From the NCBI RefSeq assembly GCF_016862075.1, contig NZ_BOMG01000044.1, forward strand, positions 239,154-303,153: a DNA stretch of 64,000 nt. The letters are read 5' to 3'. Shown in pieces: positions 1 through 7,641 of this stretch. The DNA comes from Actinoplanes couchii (GTDB lineage: Bacteria > Actinomycetota > Actinomycetes > Mycobacteriales > Micromonosporaceae). The notes under the pieces are model-generated. The model searched no databases, had not been told where the DNA came from, and saw only the letters and a program-made list of their open reading frames with translations. The translations under genes were made by a program, and so were the position numbers. Numbering within the stretch: position 1 is the first letter of the stretch; each line of letters starts with the position of its first letter.

Positions 1-1689
1 CGCCAGCGCCGCCGCGAAGTCGGCGTCCTCGTCGGCGTGCCGGCCCGGCATCGGCGGCGCGAAGACCACCACCAGCGCGTCCACCTGATCGTCGACCGCG
101 GCGTCGGCGAGCACGTCGGCCAGGTCGTGGGCGCCCGCCTCGGAGCCGGTGTCCCGCGGATAGCCGTCGGCCACCACCAGCCCGGCGGCCCGGCAGGCGA
201 CCACGGCCAGCTCACCCAGCGCCGACGAGTTGCCCACCACGGCGACCCGGCGGCCGGCCGGCAGCGGCTGGTGGGCCAGCAGCATGCCCACGTCGAACAG
301 CTCCTGCACGGTGTCCACCCGGATCACCCCGGACCGGGCGAACAGGGCGGTCACCGAACTCGCGTCCGGGCCCGGCGTGTCACCGGCCAGACCCGGTGGG
401 CGGGTCGCCGACGCCACCGCCACCACCGGCTTGACCCGGCTGATCCGGCGGGCCAGCCGGGCGAACTTGCGCGGGTTGCCGAAGGTCTCCAGGTAGAGCA
501 GCACCACGTCGGTGCCGGGGTCGTCCTGCCAGTACTGCAGCAGGTCGTTGCCGGAGACGTCGGCGCGGTTGCCGGCCGACACGAAACTCGACAGGCCCAG
601 ACCGCGACGGTCCGCCTCGGCCATCAGCGCCACCCCGAGAGCGCCGCTCTGACTGAAGAAGCCGACCCGCCCGGCCATCGGCAGCCGGGGGGAGAGCGTG
701 GCGTTCAGGCGTACCGACGGATCGGTGTTGGCGATGCCGAAACTGCTCGGGCCGATCACCCGCAGCCCGGCCGCCCGCGCCGCCTCGACGAGGGCCCGCT
801 GCTGGGCGGCGCCCTCCGGACCGGTCTCGGCGAAACCCGCGGAGACCACCACTCCCCCACCCGCGCCGGACCGGGCCGCGTCGCGGCCGGCCTCGGACAC
901 CCGGTCGGCCGGCACCGCGATCAGGGCCAGGTCGATCGGGACACCGGCGTCGGCAGCGCTGCGGTACGCCCGGAGCCCGGCGACCCGGTCCGCGGTGGGA
1001 TGCACCGGCACCAGCTCACCGGTGTAGCCCCCGTCACGCAGGTTGCCCAGCATCAGCGCGCCGATGCCCTGCCCGGTGGCGCTGGCACCGTAGATCGCGA
1101 TGCCCCGCGGGGACAGCAGCCGGGCGATCGACCGGGCCTCGGTGAGGTGCTCGCGGGACTCCTGCACCTCCCGGGACTTCTCGGTCGGCTCGATCGGGAA
1201 GCTCAGGTGGACCACGCCGTCGGCGTACCGCCGGCGGACCTGGTAGCCGGTGTCGCCGAAGACCCGCAGCATGCCGTTGTTCTCCGGCAGCACCTCGGCG
1301 ACGAACCGGACGATCCCGTTGCGCCGGGCCGCGTCGGCGAGATGCTCCAGCAGCACCGAGCCGATGCCCCGGCCCTGCTGCGCGTCCTCGACCACGAACG
1401 CGACCTCGGCCTCCGGGGAGTCCGGGCCGAGCCGTTCATAACGCCCGACCGAGGTGATCCGGTCGTCGGCGAGGGTCACGAACGCCTCGCGGTCGTGGTG
1501 GTCGACGTTGACGAAGCGGTGCAGGTCGCGTTCCGGAATGCGCGGATAGGGCGAGAAGTAGCGCAGGTAGCGGGTGCGCTCGCTCATCCGGGAGTGGAAG
1601 TCCACGATGGCCGGCGCGTCCTCCGGGCGGATCCGGCGCAGGTGGACCGACGTGCCGTCGGAGAGAAGGACGTCCGCGCCGCGCTCCAT
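1..1689 (-). CDS. GNAT / acyl-CoA synthetase (NDP-forming) fusion protein acetyltransferase, 3' end beyond window
   Basis: The first 563 residues are present and the gene runs off the window start. Residues about 10-165 are a GNAT fold with an acetyl-CoA loop (QQGRGIGS near 105). They are followed by a CoA-binding Rossmann domain (GIAIYGAS) and a succinyl-CoA-ligase-like domain (FFSQSGALG). This GNAT-first order matches the Streptomyces PatA-type lysine acetyltransferases; in Salmonella Pat the order is reversed. The family acetylates lysines of enzymes such as acetyl-CoA synthetase, and its ligase-like part is usually regulatory. The ATG lies 3 bp after the acuC stop on the same strand, so acetyltransferase and deacylase are probably co-transcribed. 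The substrate is inferred only. Frame and domain order are clear. Confidence 0.85.
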   Translation of the reverse strand, partial: MERGADVLLSDGTSVHLRRIRPEDAPAIVDFHSRMSERTRYLRYFSPYPRIPERDLHRFVNVDHHDREAFVTLADDRITSVGRYERLGPDSPEAEVAFVVEDAQQGRGIGSVLLEHLADAARRNGIVRFVAEVLPENNGMLRVFGDTGYQVRRRYADGVVHLSFPIEPTEKSREVQESREHLTEARSIARLLSPRGIAIYGASATGQGIGALMLGNLRDGGYTGELVPVHPTADRVAGLRAYRSAADAGVPIDLALIAVPADRVSEAGRDAARSGAGGGVVVSAGFAETGPEGAAQQRALVEAARAAGLRVIGPSSFGIANTDPSVRLNATLSPRLPMAGRVGFFSQSGALGVALMAEADRRGLGLSSFVSAGNRADVSGNDLLQYWQDDPGTDVVLLYLETFGNPRKFARLARRISRVKPVVAVASATRPPGLAGDTPGPDASSVTALFARSGVIRVDTVQELFDVGMLLAHQPLPAGRRVAVVGNSSALGELAVVACRAAGLVVADGYPRDTGSEAGAHDLADVLADAAVDDQVDALVVVFAPPMPGRHADEDADFAAALA

Positions 1690-1692
1690 CGT

Positions 1693-2874
1693 CTAATCCC
1701 GGGGGTCGTGGGGATCGAGGCCGTGCAGCGGGAAGACCGCCGTCCGGGTGGCGAGGACGGCCCGGTCGATCGGGTCCTCACTCGTCCCCGGCCAGGGGGT
1801 GACCGTGGGCTCGGTGCCGTCCGTCATCACCTCCGGAATCGTAGTCCCCGGGCGGCGGCCGGCCGCCAGCGTCCGCCACCGCGGCGGGATGCGTGTCGCC
1901 GGGTCGAGCGGCTCGCCGGTGGCGACCGCCAGCAGATGGGTCCACGCCCGGGGCACCACCTCGACCAGGGCGTAACCGCCGCCCCCGGTCGCCACCCAGC
2001 GACCGTCGCAGATCTCGTCGGCCAGGGCGCGCATCGCGATGTACGCGGCCCGCTGCCCGTCCACCGACAGGCGCAGGTCGGCGAGCGGGTCGAGCCGGTG
2101 CGCGTCGGCGCCGCACTGGCTGACGATGATCTCCGGGGCGAAGGCGCGGACCACCGACGGGACGATCGCGTGGAACGCCCGCAGCCAGCCGTCGTCATCG
2201 GTGCCCGGGGGCAGCGGCACGTTGACGGCGGTGCCCTCCGCGTTCGGCCCACCGGTCTCGTCGGCGAACCCGGTGCCCGGGAAGAGCGCCAGCGGCGTCT
2301 CGTGCAGGCTCACCGTGAGCACCCGCGGGTCGTCGTAGAAGGCGGCCTGCACGCCGTCGCCGTGGTGCACGTCGACGTCGATGTAGGCGACCCGCTGCGC
2401 CCCGTTCTCCAGCAGCCAGGCGATGGCCACCGCGGGGTCGTTGTAGACGCAGAACCCGGCCGCCCGGGCCGGCATCGCGTGGTGCAGCCCGCCGGCCACG
2501 TTGACCGCCCGCCGGGCCACCCCGTGCCAGACCGCCTGGACCGCGGCCAGGGTGGCGCCGCAGATCCGCGCGGAGGCCTGGTGCATGTCCTCGAAGACCG
2601 GGTTGTCGGCGGTGTTGAGTCCCCATCCGGTGAAGAACGGGTCGATCGGGGCCAAGCGGACGGCGTCCAGATAATCGGCGCGGTGCACCCGGGTGAGATC
2701 GGTCTCACTCGCCTCGGCCGGAGTGATCAACTGGACGCCGGGACGGTCCAGCACGCCGAGTTCCCGGGCCAGGGCCATGGTCAGTTCGACACGCACCGGA
2801 TCGAGGGGATGGTCGCCCATGTCGTACTCGAGCAGGGTGCTGTCCCAGACCACCGCGGTGGTGTCGTCCGCCAT
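1693..2874 (-). CDS. acuC: AcuC-type class I histone-deacetylase-like lysine deacylase
   Basis: The product is about 393 residues, the usual AcuC length. Zinc-hydrolase signatures of the arginase/deacetylase fold are visible: GGLHHAMP (His pair), DVDVHHGDG (zinc ligands) and ATGGGGYA near the end. AcuC removes acetyl groups from lysines of acyl-CoA synthetases in the cytoplasm. The downstream gene 3 bp away is a GNAT acetyltransferase fusion, so the pair forms a writer/eraser module like Bacillus acuA-acuC. The start is uncertain. ATG 2874 is preferred because a GGGAG sequence lies 10 nt before it; an in-frame ATG at 2883 is only 1-2 nt from the same sequence. Expression probably starts in the 146-bp gap shared with the divergent DtxR-type gene. 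Confidence 0.88.
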   Translation of the reverse strand: MADDTTAVVWDSTLLEYDMGDHPLDPVRVELTMALARELGVLDRPGVQLITPAEASETDLTRVHRADYLDAVRLAPIDPFFTGWGLNTADNPVFEDMHQASARICGATLAAVQAVWHGVARRAVNVAGGLHHAMPARAAGFCVYNDPAVAIAWLLENGAQRVAYIDVDVHHGDGVQAAFYDDPRVLTVSLHETPLALFPGTGFADETGGPNAEGTAVNVPLPPGTDDDGWLRAFHAIVPSVVRAFAPEIIVSQCGADAHRLDPLADLRLSVDGQRAAYIAMRALADEICDGRWVATGGGGYALVEVVPRAWTHLLAVATGEPLDPATRIPPRWRTLAAGRRPGTTIPEVMTDGTEPTVTPWPGTSEDPIDRAVLATRTAVFPLHGLDPHDPRD

Positions 2875-2918
2875 GCCCGCCATGCTCCCATGCCGCGGGC
2901 GTCCCCCGGATGGGGCGA

Positions 2919-2933
2919 TGTGCTGTTAGCACA
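2919..2933. promoter_or_regulatory. Short inverted repeat upstream of acuC
   Basis: TGTGCT-GTT-AGCACA is a perfect 6-bp-arm palindrome in the gap between acuC (leftward) and the DtxR-type regulator (rightward), about 45 bp before the acuC start. It does not resemble the 19-bp DtxR/IdeR box. It may be an operator for acuC, but this is only a position-based guess. Confidence 0.3.
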
Positions 2934-3028
2934 CGTGTTCCGGCGTCGGGTAGGGTCTTCAGGCACTTGTCCAGGGCGGAGGTCAGCCCAACGCAACGCG
3001 GTATTATCGCTGCTGGGAGGACCACATC

Positions 3029-3715
3029 GTGAACGATCTCGTCGACACCACCGAGATGTACCTTCGCACCATTCTGGAGCTCGAGGAAGAGGGTGTGCCC
3101 GCGTTGCGCGCCCGGATCGCCGAGCGCCTGCGCCAGAGCGGCCCCACGGTGAGTCAGACCGTGGCCCGGATGGAGCGTGACGGTCTGCTGACCGTCGAGG
3201 GCGACCGGCACCTCGTGCTCACCGACCTGGGCAGGGCCACCGCCGTCGGTGTCATGCGTAAACACCGTCTCGCCGAGCTGCTGCTCGTCAACGTCATCGG
3301 GATGCCCTACGAGGAGGCCCACGAAGAGGCCTGCCGCTGGGAGCACGTGATGAGCGACGCCGTCGAGAAACGCGTCTACGACCTGCTCAACAAGCCGACC
3401 CGGTCGCCGTACGGGAACCCGATCCCCGGTCTCGATCAATTCGGCGCCCCCGACGACACCTCCGAGTCCCTCACCCACGGCGAGCGCAATCTGGCTTTCC
3501 CGGGGCTGAGCGGCAGTGTCGTCATCCGCCGCATCTGCGAAAGCGTCCAATCCAACGCCGACGTGCTGCGCCAGCTGCACGCGGCCGGCATCAACCCGGG
3601 CACCACGGTCACCGTGGCCCAGGAGCGTGACGGGGTGACCATCGACGGCACGGCCGGCGACAAGATCCGCCTGCCGCGCGAGGTGGCGTCCCGAGTGTTC
3701 GTGGCGGCGCGCTAG
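3029..3715 (+). CDS. DtxR/IdeR-family metal-dependent transcriptional repressor
   Basis: A 228-residue protein, matching IdeR/DtxR length (about 226-230). The N-terminal winged HTH (VDTTEMYLRTILELEEEG, recognition region GPTVSQTVARMERDGLL) is followed by the metal-binding/dimerisation domain with RKHRLAELLL and EEACRWEH, which carry the His, Glu and Cys ligands of sites 1 and 2. A C-terminal SH3-like domain ends in PREVASRVFVAAR. The GTG start is set by GGGAGG 8 nt upstream. With Fe2+ (or Mn2+) the family represses iron-uptake and siderophore genes. The stop is 3 bp from the convergent lipoprotein stop. Whether it is the main IdeR or a paralogue cannot be decided here. Confidence 0.93.
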   Translation: MNDLVDTTEMYLRTILELEEEGVPALRARIAERLRQSGPTVSQTVARMERDGLLTVEGDRHLVLTDLGRATAVGVMRKHRLAELLLVNVIGMPYEEAHEEACRWEHVMSDAVEKRVYDLLNKPTRSPYGNPIPGLDQFGAPDDTSESLTHGERNLAFPGLSGSVVIRRICESVQSNADVLRQLHAAGINPGTTVTVAQERDGVTIDGTAGDKIRLPREVASRVFVAAR

Positions 3716-3718
3716 GTC

Positions 3719-4285
3719 CTAACCGTTTGTCGTGCTCAAAGCCTTGGCGAGGTTGAGCAGTCCGGCGTCCGACGTCTTCACCTGTGCCGCGGGGGTTCCC
3801 TTCGGGAAGGTGAGACGCAGTGTCTGGACCTGCTTGGCCTCGCTGAGCCAGCCGATCTCGGTGCTGATGCCGTGCTCACCCGCGGGCTGGACGTAAGTGC
3901 GGTAACCCGCCCGGCCCAGCCCCTTGAGCTTCACCGCCTTCGCCGGCATCCGCTCGGCCATGAAGACCTCGGCATTCGCCTTGGTCGTCTCCACCACCGA
4001 GAGCGACAGGTCCGGCCAGGGCTCGCCCAGTTTCTGCACCACGCAGCTCGACGTGTCGTCGAGCTGGTCGGCGGCGGCCACGTCGAACCGGAAGCCTATC
4101 GTCTGCTCGATCAGGTCCCAGTCCCACAGGATGCAGGCGCCGCCCGCGGCCGCGGCGGGCTCCACCACGATCGAGGCGGACGGGACGGGCTCGACGATGG
4201 CGGCCTTCTTCTCCTCGTCGGCGGAGCAGCCGGTGAGGGCGAACAGCACGGCGACGGCGCCGATCACGGCCAGACGCGTAGGCAC
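3719..4285 (-). CDS. Secreted lipoprotein, DUF3558-like
   Basis: A 188-residue protein with a lipobox signal peptide at the N-terminus (VIGAVAVLFALTGC), so it is predicted to be lipid-anchored outside the membrane. The mature part starts with an acidic/Ala-Pro linker. It then has a small domain with two cysteines (GACILWDW, TSSCVVQ) and the paired-Cys, IGF-type pattern of DUF3558-like actinobacterial lipoproteins; family assignment is tentative. The GTG at 4285 is chosen over the upstream ORF end because GGAGG lies 9 nt before it and the signal peptide then starts immediately. It is transcribed away from the HTH/hydrolase pair across a large palindrome. Function unknown. Confidence 0.75.
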   Translation of the reverse strand: MPTRLAVIGAVAVLFALTGCSADEEKKAAIVEPVPSASIVVEPAAAAGGACILWDWDLIEQTIGFRFDVAAADQLDDTSSCVVQKLGEPWPDLSLSVVETTKANAEVFMAERMPAKAVKLKGLGRAGYRTYVQPAGEHGISTEIGWLSEAKQVQTLRLTFPKGTPAAQVKTSDAGLLNLAKALSTTNG

Positions 4286-4337
4286 TTCTTGATCCTCCCC
4301 GGGGCGGGCGCACACACCGTACTGTCCCGGCCGGATC

Positions 4338-4370
4338 GGCGCTACTTGACACCCGGTGTCAAGTAGCGCC
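4338..4370. promoter_or_regulatory. Perfect 33-bp palindrome (16-bp arms, one central base) between divergent genes
   Basis: The arm GGCGCTACTTGACACC and its exact reverse complement flank a single C. Each arm holds TTGACA, identical to a sigma70-type -35 hexamer, so protein binding here could control both directions. It sits 53 bp from the lipoprotein GTG (4285) and 12 bp from the HTH-protein GTG (4382). A hairpin terminator is unlikely because no gene ends here. The bound regulator is unknown; the adjacent HTH protein or a TetR/MerR-type factor are candidates. Confidence 0.65.
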
Positions 4371-4381
4371 AGGATTGCCGC

Positions 4382-4828
4382 GTGACCCTCGCCGAGCAGT
4401 TGCTGCGCATGCTCGACAACCGGCTACTGGATCCGCTGGAGATCCTGCTCCAGGACGATCAGCCGGTCGGCGCGCTGCGCGACCTCCTCCGGGTTCGGGT
4501 CGGCCGGTGGGCCCGGGTGCTGGAGGGCGACGACGACGCGGCGGCCGTCCAGCTGATCGCCCGGCTGATCGGCACGCTCCATCCGGGCGACCAGCCGTTC
4601 AACCCGCCCGCCGACTGGTGGCGCAGCCCGTTCGGGCAGATCGTGCTCCGGCGGGCCGGTCATCCGTACGCCGCATCGGTCTCCTATGCCACCGCCGGCG
4701 CCATGCTCGGCATCACCCGCCAGGCCGTGCACGACCTGGTCCGCCGCGGCCGCCTGCCGCGCGACCCGGACGGCGGCGTGCCCGTCGCCGCGATCCGGGC
4801 CCGCCTATCCTCCGGGGGAACCTCATGA
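4382..4828 (+). CDS. Small helix-turn-helix protein
   Basis: A 148-residue protein, unrecognised apart from its C-terminal 45 residues. These read as a compact HTH (SYATAGAMLGITRQAVHDLV followed by a basic wing, RRGRLPRD) of the kind found in excisionase/MerR-like 'DNA-binding helix-turn-helix' proteins. The N-terminal 100 residues are helical and Leu/Arg-rich. The GTG start lies 12 bp after the palindrome and has no clear Shine-Dalgarno, so translation may be leaderless. The stop overlaps the ATG of the alpha/beta hydrolase (ATGA), so the two are translationally coupled. It may autoregulate through the palindrome; this is inference. Confidence 0.7.
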   Translation: MTLAEQLLRMLDNRLLDPLEILLQDDQPVGALRDLLRVRVGRWARVLEGDDDAAAVQLIARLIGTLHPGDQPFNPPADWWRSPFGQIVLRRAGHPYAASVSYATAGAMLGITRQAVHDLVRRGRLPRDPDGGVPVAAIRARLSSGGTS

Positions 4829-5733
4829 TCAACGACCGCCTCATCGACGCCGGCTCCGTGCAGCTGGCGGTCCGTGACTTCGGCGGCGACCAGCCGCCCC
4901 TGCTGCTGGTGCACGGCGCCGGCGGCAACCTCGCCCAGATGACCACCCTGGCCCGGGCGCTGCGCCCGCACCACCGGGTCGTCACCCTCGACCTGCGCGG
5001 GCACGGCCGCTCCGCCGACGGCGACTGGACCTGGGACAACGCCCTCGGCGACCTGGCCGCCGTCTGCGCCCAGCTGGAGATCGAGCGGCCCGCCGTGGCC
5101 GGCCACTCGCTCGGCGGCATGCTGGCCGCCCTCTGGGGCGAGCGGCACCCCGACTCCCCCGGCGTGATCAGTCTGGACGGCAACCCGCCGCCCACCCGCC
5201 CCGAGCATCTGCCCGGCCTCGACCCGGAGAAGGCGGCCGCCGAGCTGGCCCGGCTGCACGCGGTGTTCGACGCCGTCCAGGCCGCCGCCGGTCAGGTCAT
5301 CCCCGCCGAGCAGCTGCCCGACCTGGTCGAGCGGCAGCAGATGGCGGCCCGCGACATGGGCGCCAACGAGAAGGTGTGGGTCGAGGGCTTCCGCCGCGGG
5401 CTGCTGCACAGCGACGGCGAGACGTCGCTGCGCCCGTCGGCCGGGCTCACCGCCCAACTGCGCACCACGATGAACCAGCTGGACCTGGGCCCGGTGTACG
5501 CCGCGACCACCTGCCCGCAACTGGTCGTGCTGGCGACCCGGGACCTGCCGGAGCAGGAGCCGTTCGCCGACCTGTACGCGGCGTACCGGCGCTATCTGGT
5601 CGAGCAGGCCAAGTCGGTGCCGCACCTGCGCTGGGTGTCGCTGGCCGACGCCTCGCACGCCATGGTGATGGAGCAGCCCACCGTGCTGGCCGGCCTGATC
5701 ACCGAGTTCCTGGTGGCGAACCGGAACCGCTAG
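4825..5733 (+). CDS. Alpha/beta-fold hydrolase
   Basis: A 302-residue protein with the alpha/beta hydrolase layout. The oxyanion region is LLLVHGAGGN (about 25-35), then DLRGHGRSA, the nucleophile elbow is GHSLGG (Ser about 96), and ASHAMVMEQP near the C-terminus carries the catalytic His. A lid domain of about 100 residues lies between them. The family includes esterases, lactonases and peroxidases and the substrate cannot be read from sequence. The ATG overlaps the previous stop by 4 nt. The TAG stop shares bases with the stop of the convergent nucleotidyltransferase-like gene. Confidence 0.9.
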   Translation: MINDRLIDAGSVQLAVRDFGGDQPPLLLVHGAGGNLAQMTTLARALRPHHRVVTLDLRGHGRSADGDWTWDNALGDLAAVCAQLEIERPAVAGHSLGGMLAALWGERHPDSPGVISLDGNPPPTRPEHLPGLDPEKAAAELARLHAVFDAVQAAAGQVIPAEQLPDLVERQQMAARDMGANEKVWVEGFRRGLLHSDGETSLRPSAGLTAQLRTTMNQLDLGPVYAATTCPQLVVLATRDLPEQEPFADLYAAYRRYLVEQAKSVPHLRWVSLADASHAMVMEQPTVLAGLITEFLVANRNR

Positions 5734-6272
5734 GTCCGGCGGTTCCGCAGCCACACACCGAACTCGACCGCGGTGCGGACCCCGTTCTCCAGCACCGCGG
5801 TGCAGATGTCGTAACCGCAGACCTCACCCGGGTACTCCGGGCGCTGGTGCCAGACGGTCTTGACCGCGAGGATGGCCTGCCGCTCCTCGCCGGTCAGGCG
5901 GCCGGCCAGGTCCCGGTGCCACTCGCTGACGTCGGCGTGGTCGTCGTGCAGCCAGATCGACAGGCCGACACACCACTGCCCGACGGTGAGCGTGACGTGG
6001 TGCCGTTCGTCCCGCGGTTTCCCGCTCGGCGACCGGTCACCACGCTCGTCGCGGTAACTGAAGCCGGTCAGTCCCGGGATCGTGACCGCCCGCCCGAGCA
6101 GCGCGACCACGTCCGCCGGCCCGTAGTCCGGCCCACCGTCGAGCATCACGTCCAGGTCGCGCCACACCATCAGCCCCGAGACGAAGCTGCCGGTGGGTGT
6201 CAGCGCCCCCAGCGGCTCGAGCAGTGCCAGCACCGAACGCGCCTCCGCCTGCAGGTCCTCCGGGCTGCCCAT
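5730..6272 (-). CDS. Nucleotidyltransferase-fold protein
   Basis: A 180-residue protein. GSFVSGL followed by RDLDVML matches the GS...DxD catalytic pattern of the polymerase-beta-type nucleotidyltransferase fold (residues about 27-43). The rest includes HVTLTVGQWCVGLSIWLHDD and a C-terminal helical region. Such proteins transfer NMP to small molecules or proteins (antibiotic resistance enzymes, MNT antitoxins). No HEPN partner is adjacent, so a toxin-antitoxin role is not supported. The start is set at ATG 6272, where the GS motif follows after 26 residues; the longer ORF upstream has no family signal. The stop codon overlaps the convergent hydrolase stop. Confidence 0.7.
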   Translation of the reverse strand: MGSPEDLQAEARSVLALLEPLGALTPTGSFVSGLMVWRDLDVMLDGGPDYGPADVVALLGRAVTIPGLTGFSYRDERGDRSPSGKPRDERHHVTLTVGQWCVGLSIWLHDDHADVSEWHRDLAGRLTGEERQAILAVKTVWHQRPEYPGEVCGYDICTAVLENGVRTAVEFGVWLRNRRT

Positions 6273-6426
6273 CCTGTGTCTCCTCCCCACGGCGCCACTG
6301 GCCCCGTCGGGACATTGTCGGATGTGGCCGGTCACCCCTCGACAGCCGGGGGTTTGCGATCCGCTCTTCGCCGGCACCGGCGGTCGGTAGATGCCGCCCG
6401 CTGTCCTTTCCGGACACCATTGGCCG

Positions 6427-7590
6427 ATGCGAATCAGATCCGACTCCACGCTCAACCGGTTGCTGCGAAAGATCCTGGAACTCGGACCCACGGAGAACGT
6501 TCGCCCCTCCGTGGAGGACGTCCTCCGGCACGTGGGCGATCGCAGCCCTTACCGAGGCGGGAAGGAATTGACCGAGTTACTACGAGCGGCCTTCTCAAGG
6601 GCCCGGTCAGAACACGACGACGCCACCGCCGAGAGAATCGAAGACGCACTGGGCTACGCAATGAATACCCTGCTCAGGCCGGATCTCGAGGCTAAGTATC
6701 AGCTTCTCGACGGCAGCCGCCGACGCGGAATTCAACTGATTGAGCAAGTGACGGTCACCGCCGCCCGGTTCGTCACGGACCAGGCTGATCGATACCACGA
6801 GGAGAACCCCGGCACGAACGCTGAACAACTGCTGGCGTTCCTCCGCGATCTGCCGCATTTCGAGATCTCTGAGGCCCTCGACGATCCGGGCACATACCGA
6901 ATGGCTCGAGGAATGGACGAGGGTGCAGTCTGGGCCGAGCGGACCATCCGGCATTGCCTGCGGTTCGAGGATGAGGCACCGATCCTGGATGCGGACGATC
7001 TGGCCTCCGCTCCGCTGAGCATGTTGATCGAAGTCGCCCAGCTACGGCTCCGGCAACGGAGCCTGGCGGAGTTCGAATCCACCGTTCTCAGCCCGCACAG
7101 CACCGAACACGATCTCCAGAAGGTTTTGGAGAGGAACCTCTGGATCTTCGGCGGAACCTACCTGCCAAAGACGGCGACTCGCCGCTTGGTACCCGGCGCC
7201 GAATTCGACCTGCCGCTACTCCGGCCGGACGGATCGATGCACGTTGTCGAACTCAAACGCGCCAACGTTCCGCTCCTGACCCATCAGCGCGGTTGGCTCG
7301 TACCGAACGACCACGTCCATCGCGCTGTGGCACAAGTGACGAACTACCTGGTGGCCCTTGACGAGTCAGCGCCACGCCTGCTGACGGACTCAGGCCTCGA
7401 CACACGCCGAGTAACAGCGACGGTCGTCATCGGTCATCCGGAATTCGGTTCAGAAGAGAAGAACGAGCAAGCAGTCAATCGAGCCCTGCGCATTTTCAAC
7501 GGCAACCACGCGCGCATCGAAGTGATCACGTACAAGCAGCTACTGGATGGCGCAAAACGCTCACTGACGTACAAAAAAGTTGCTGATTAG
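6427..7590 (+). CDS. Shedu-like (SduA, DUF4263) anti-phage nuclease
   Basis: A 387-residue protein. The C-terminal half matches the DUF4263/SduA pattern: LERNLWIFGG, then GAEFDLPLL, about 10 residues, HVVELKRA, and HVHRAVAQVTNYL. The spaced D and E-x-K are the PD-(D/E)xK nuclease core, and the QV-NYL helix is typical of the family. The N-terminal 200 residues are an unrecognised helical region, variable in Shedu. Single-gene Shedu systems protect against phage by DNA cleavage (established for the family; not tested here). The gene is visibly lower in GC than both neighbours and uses AT-ending codons freely, suggesting horizontal acquisition. The start is uncertain: an in-frame ATG at 6391 would add 12 residues, and neither has a good RBS. 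Confidence 0.8.
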   Translation: MRIRSDSTLNRLLRKILELGPTENVRPSVEDVLRHVGDRSPYRGGKELTELLRAAFSRARSEHDDATAERIEDALGYAMNTLLRPDLEAKYQLLDGSRRRGIQLIEQVTVTAARFVTDQADRYHEENPGTNAEQLLAFLRDLPHFEISEALDDPGTYRMARGMDEGAVWAERTIRHCLRFEDEAPILDADDLASAPLSMLIEVAQLRLRQRSLAEFESTVLSPHSTEHDLQKVLERNLWIFGGTYLPKTATRRLVPGAEFDLPLLRPDGSMHVVELKRANVPLLTHQRGWLVPNDHVHRAVAQVTNYLVALDESAPRLLTDSGLDTRRVTATVVIGHPEFGSEEKNEQAVNRALRIFNGNHARIEVITYKQLLDGAKRSLTYKKVAD

Positions 7591-7591
7591 C

Positions 7592-7627
7592 GAAACGGAC
7601 GGCGCGTAGATACGCGCCGTCCGTTTC
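7592..7627. terminator. Strong bidirectional hairpin between Shedu and nrdJ
   Basis: A perfect 17-bp stem (7592-7608 with 7611-7627) of GC-rich sequence begins 2 bp after the Shedu stop and ends 15 bp before the convergent nrdJ stop. It should terminate both transcripts. Confidence 0.85.
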
Positions 7628-7641
7628 TCAGAACCTCTCAC

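Noticed and set aside
37..3180. 1047-codon plus-strand ORF
   Set aside because: Arg/Gly/His-rich composition with no family motif; it is the antisense shadow of the acetyltransferase and acuC genes, both of which have clear catalytic motifs.
5730..6272. MNT/HEPN toxin-antitoxin pair
   Set aside because: The nucleotidyltransferase-like gene has no adjacent HEPN partner; neighbours are a convergent hydrolase and the divergent Shedu-like gene.
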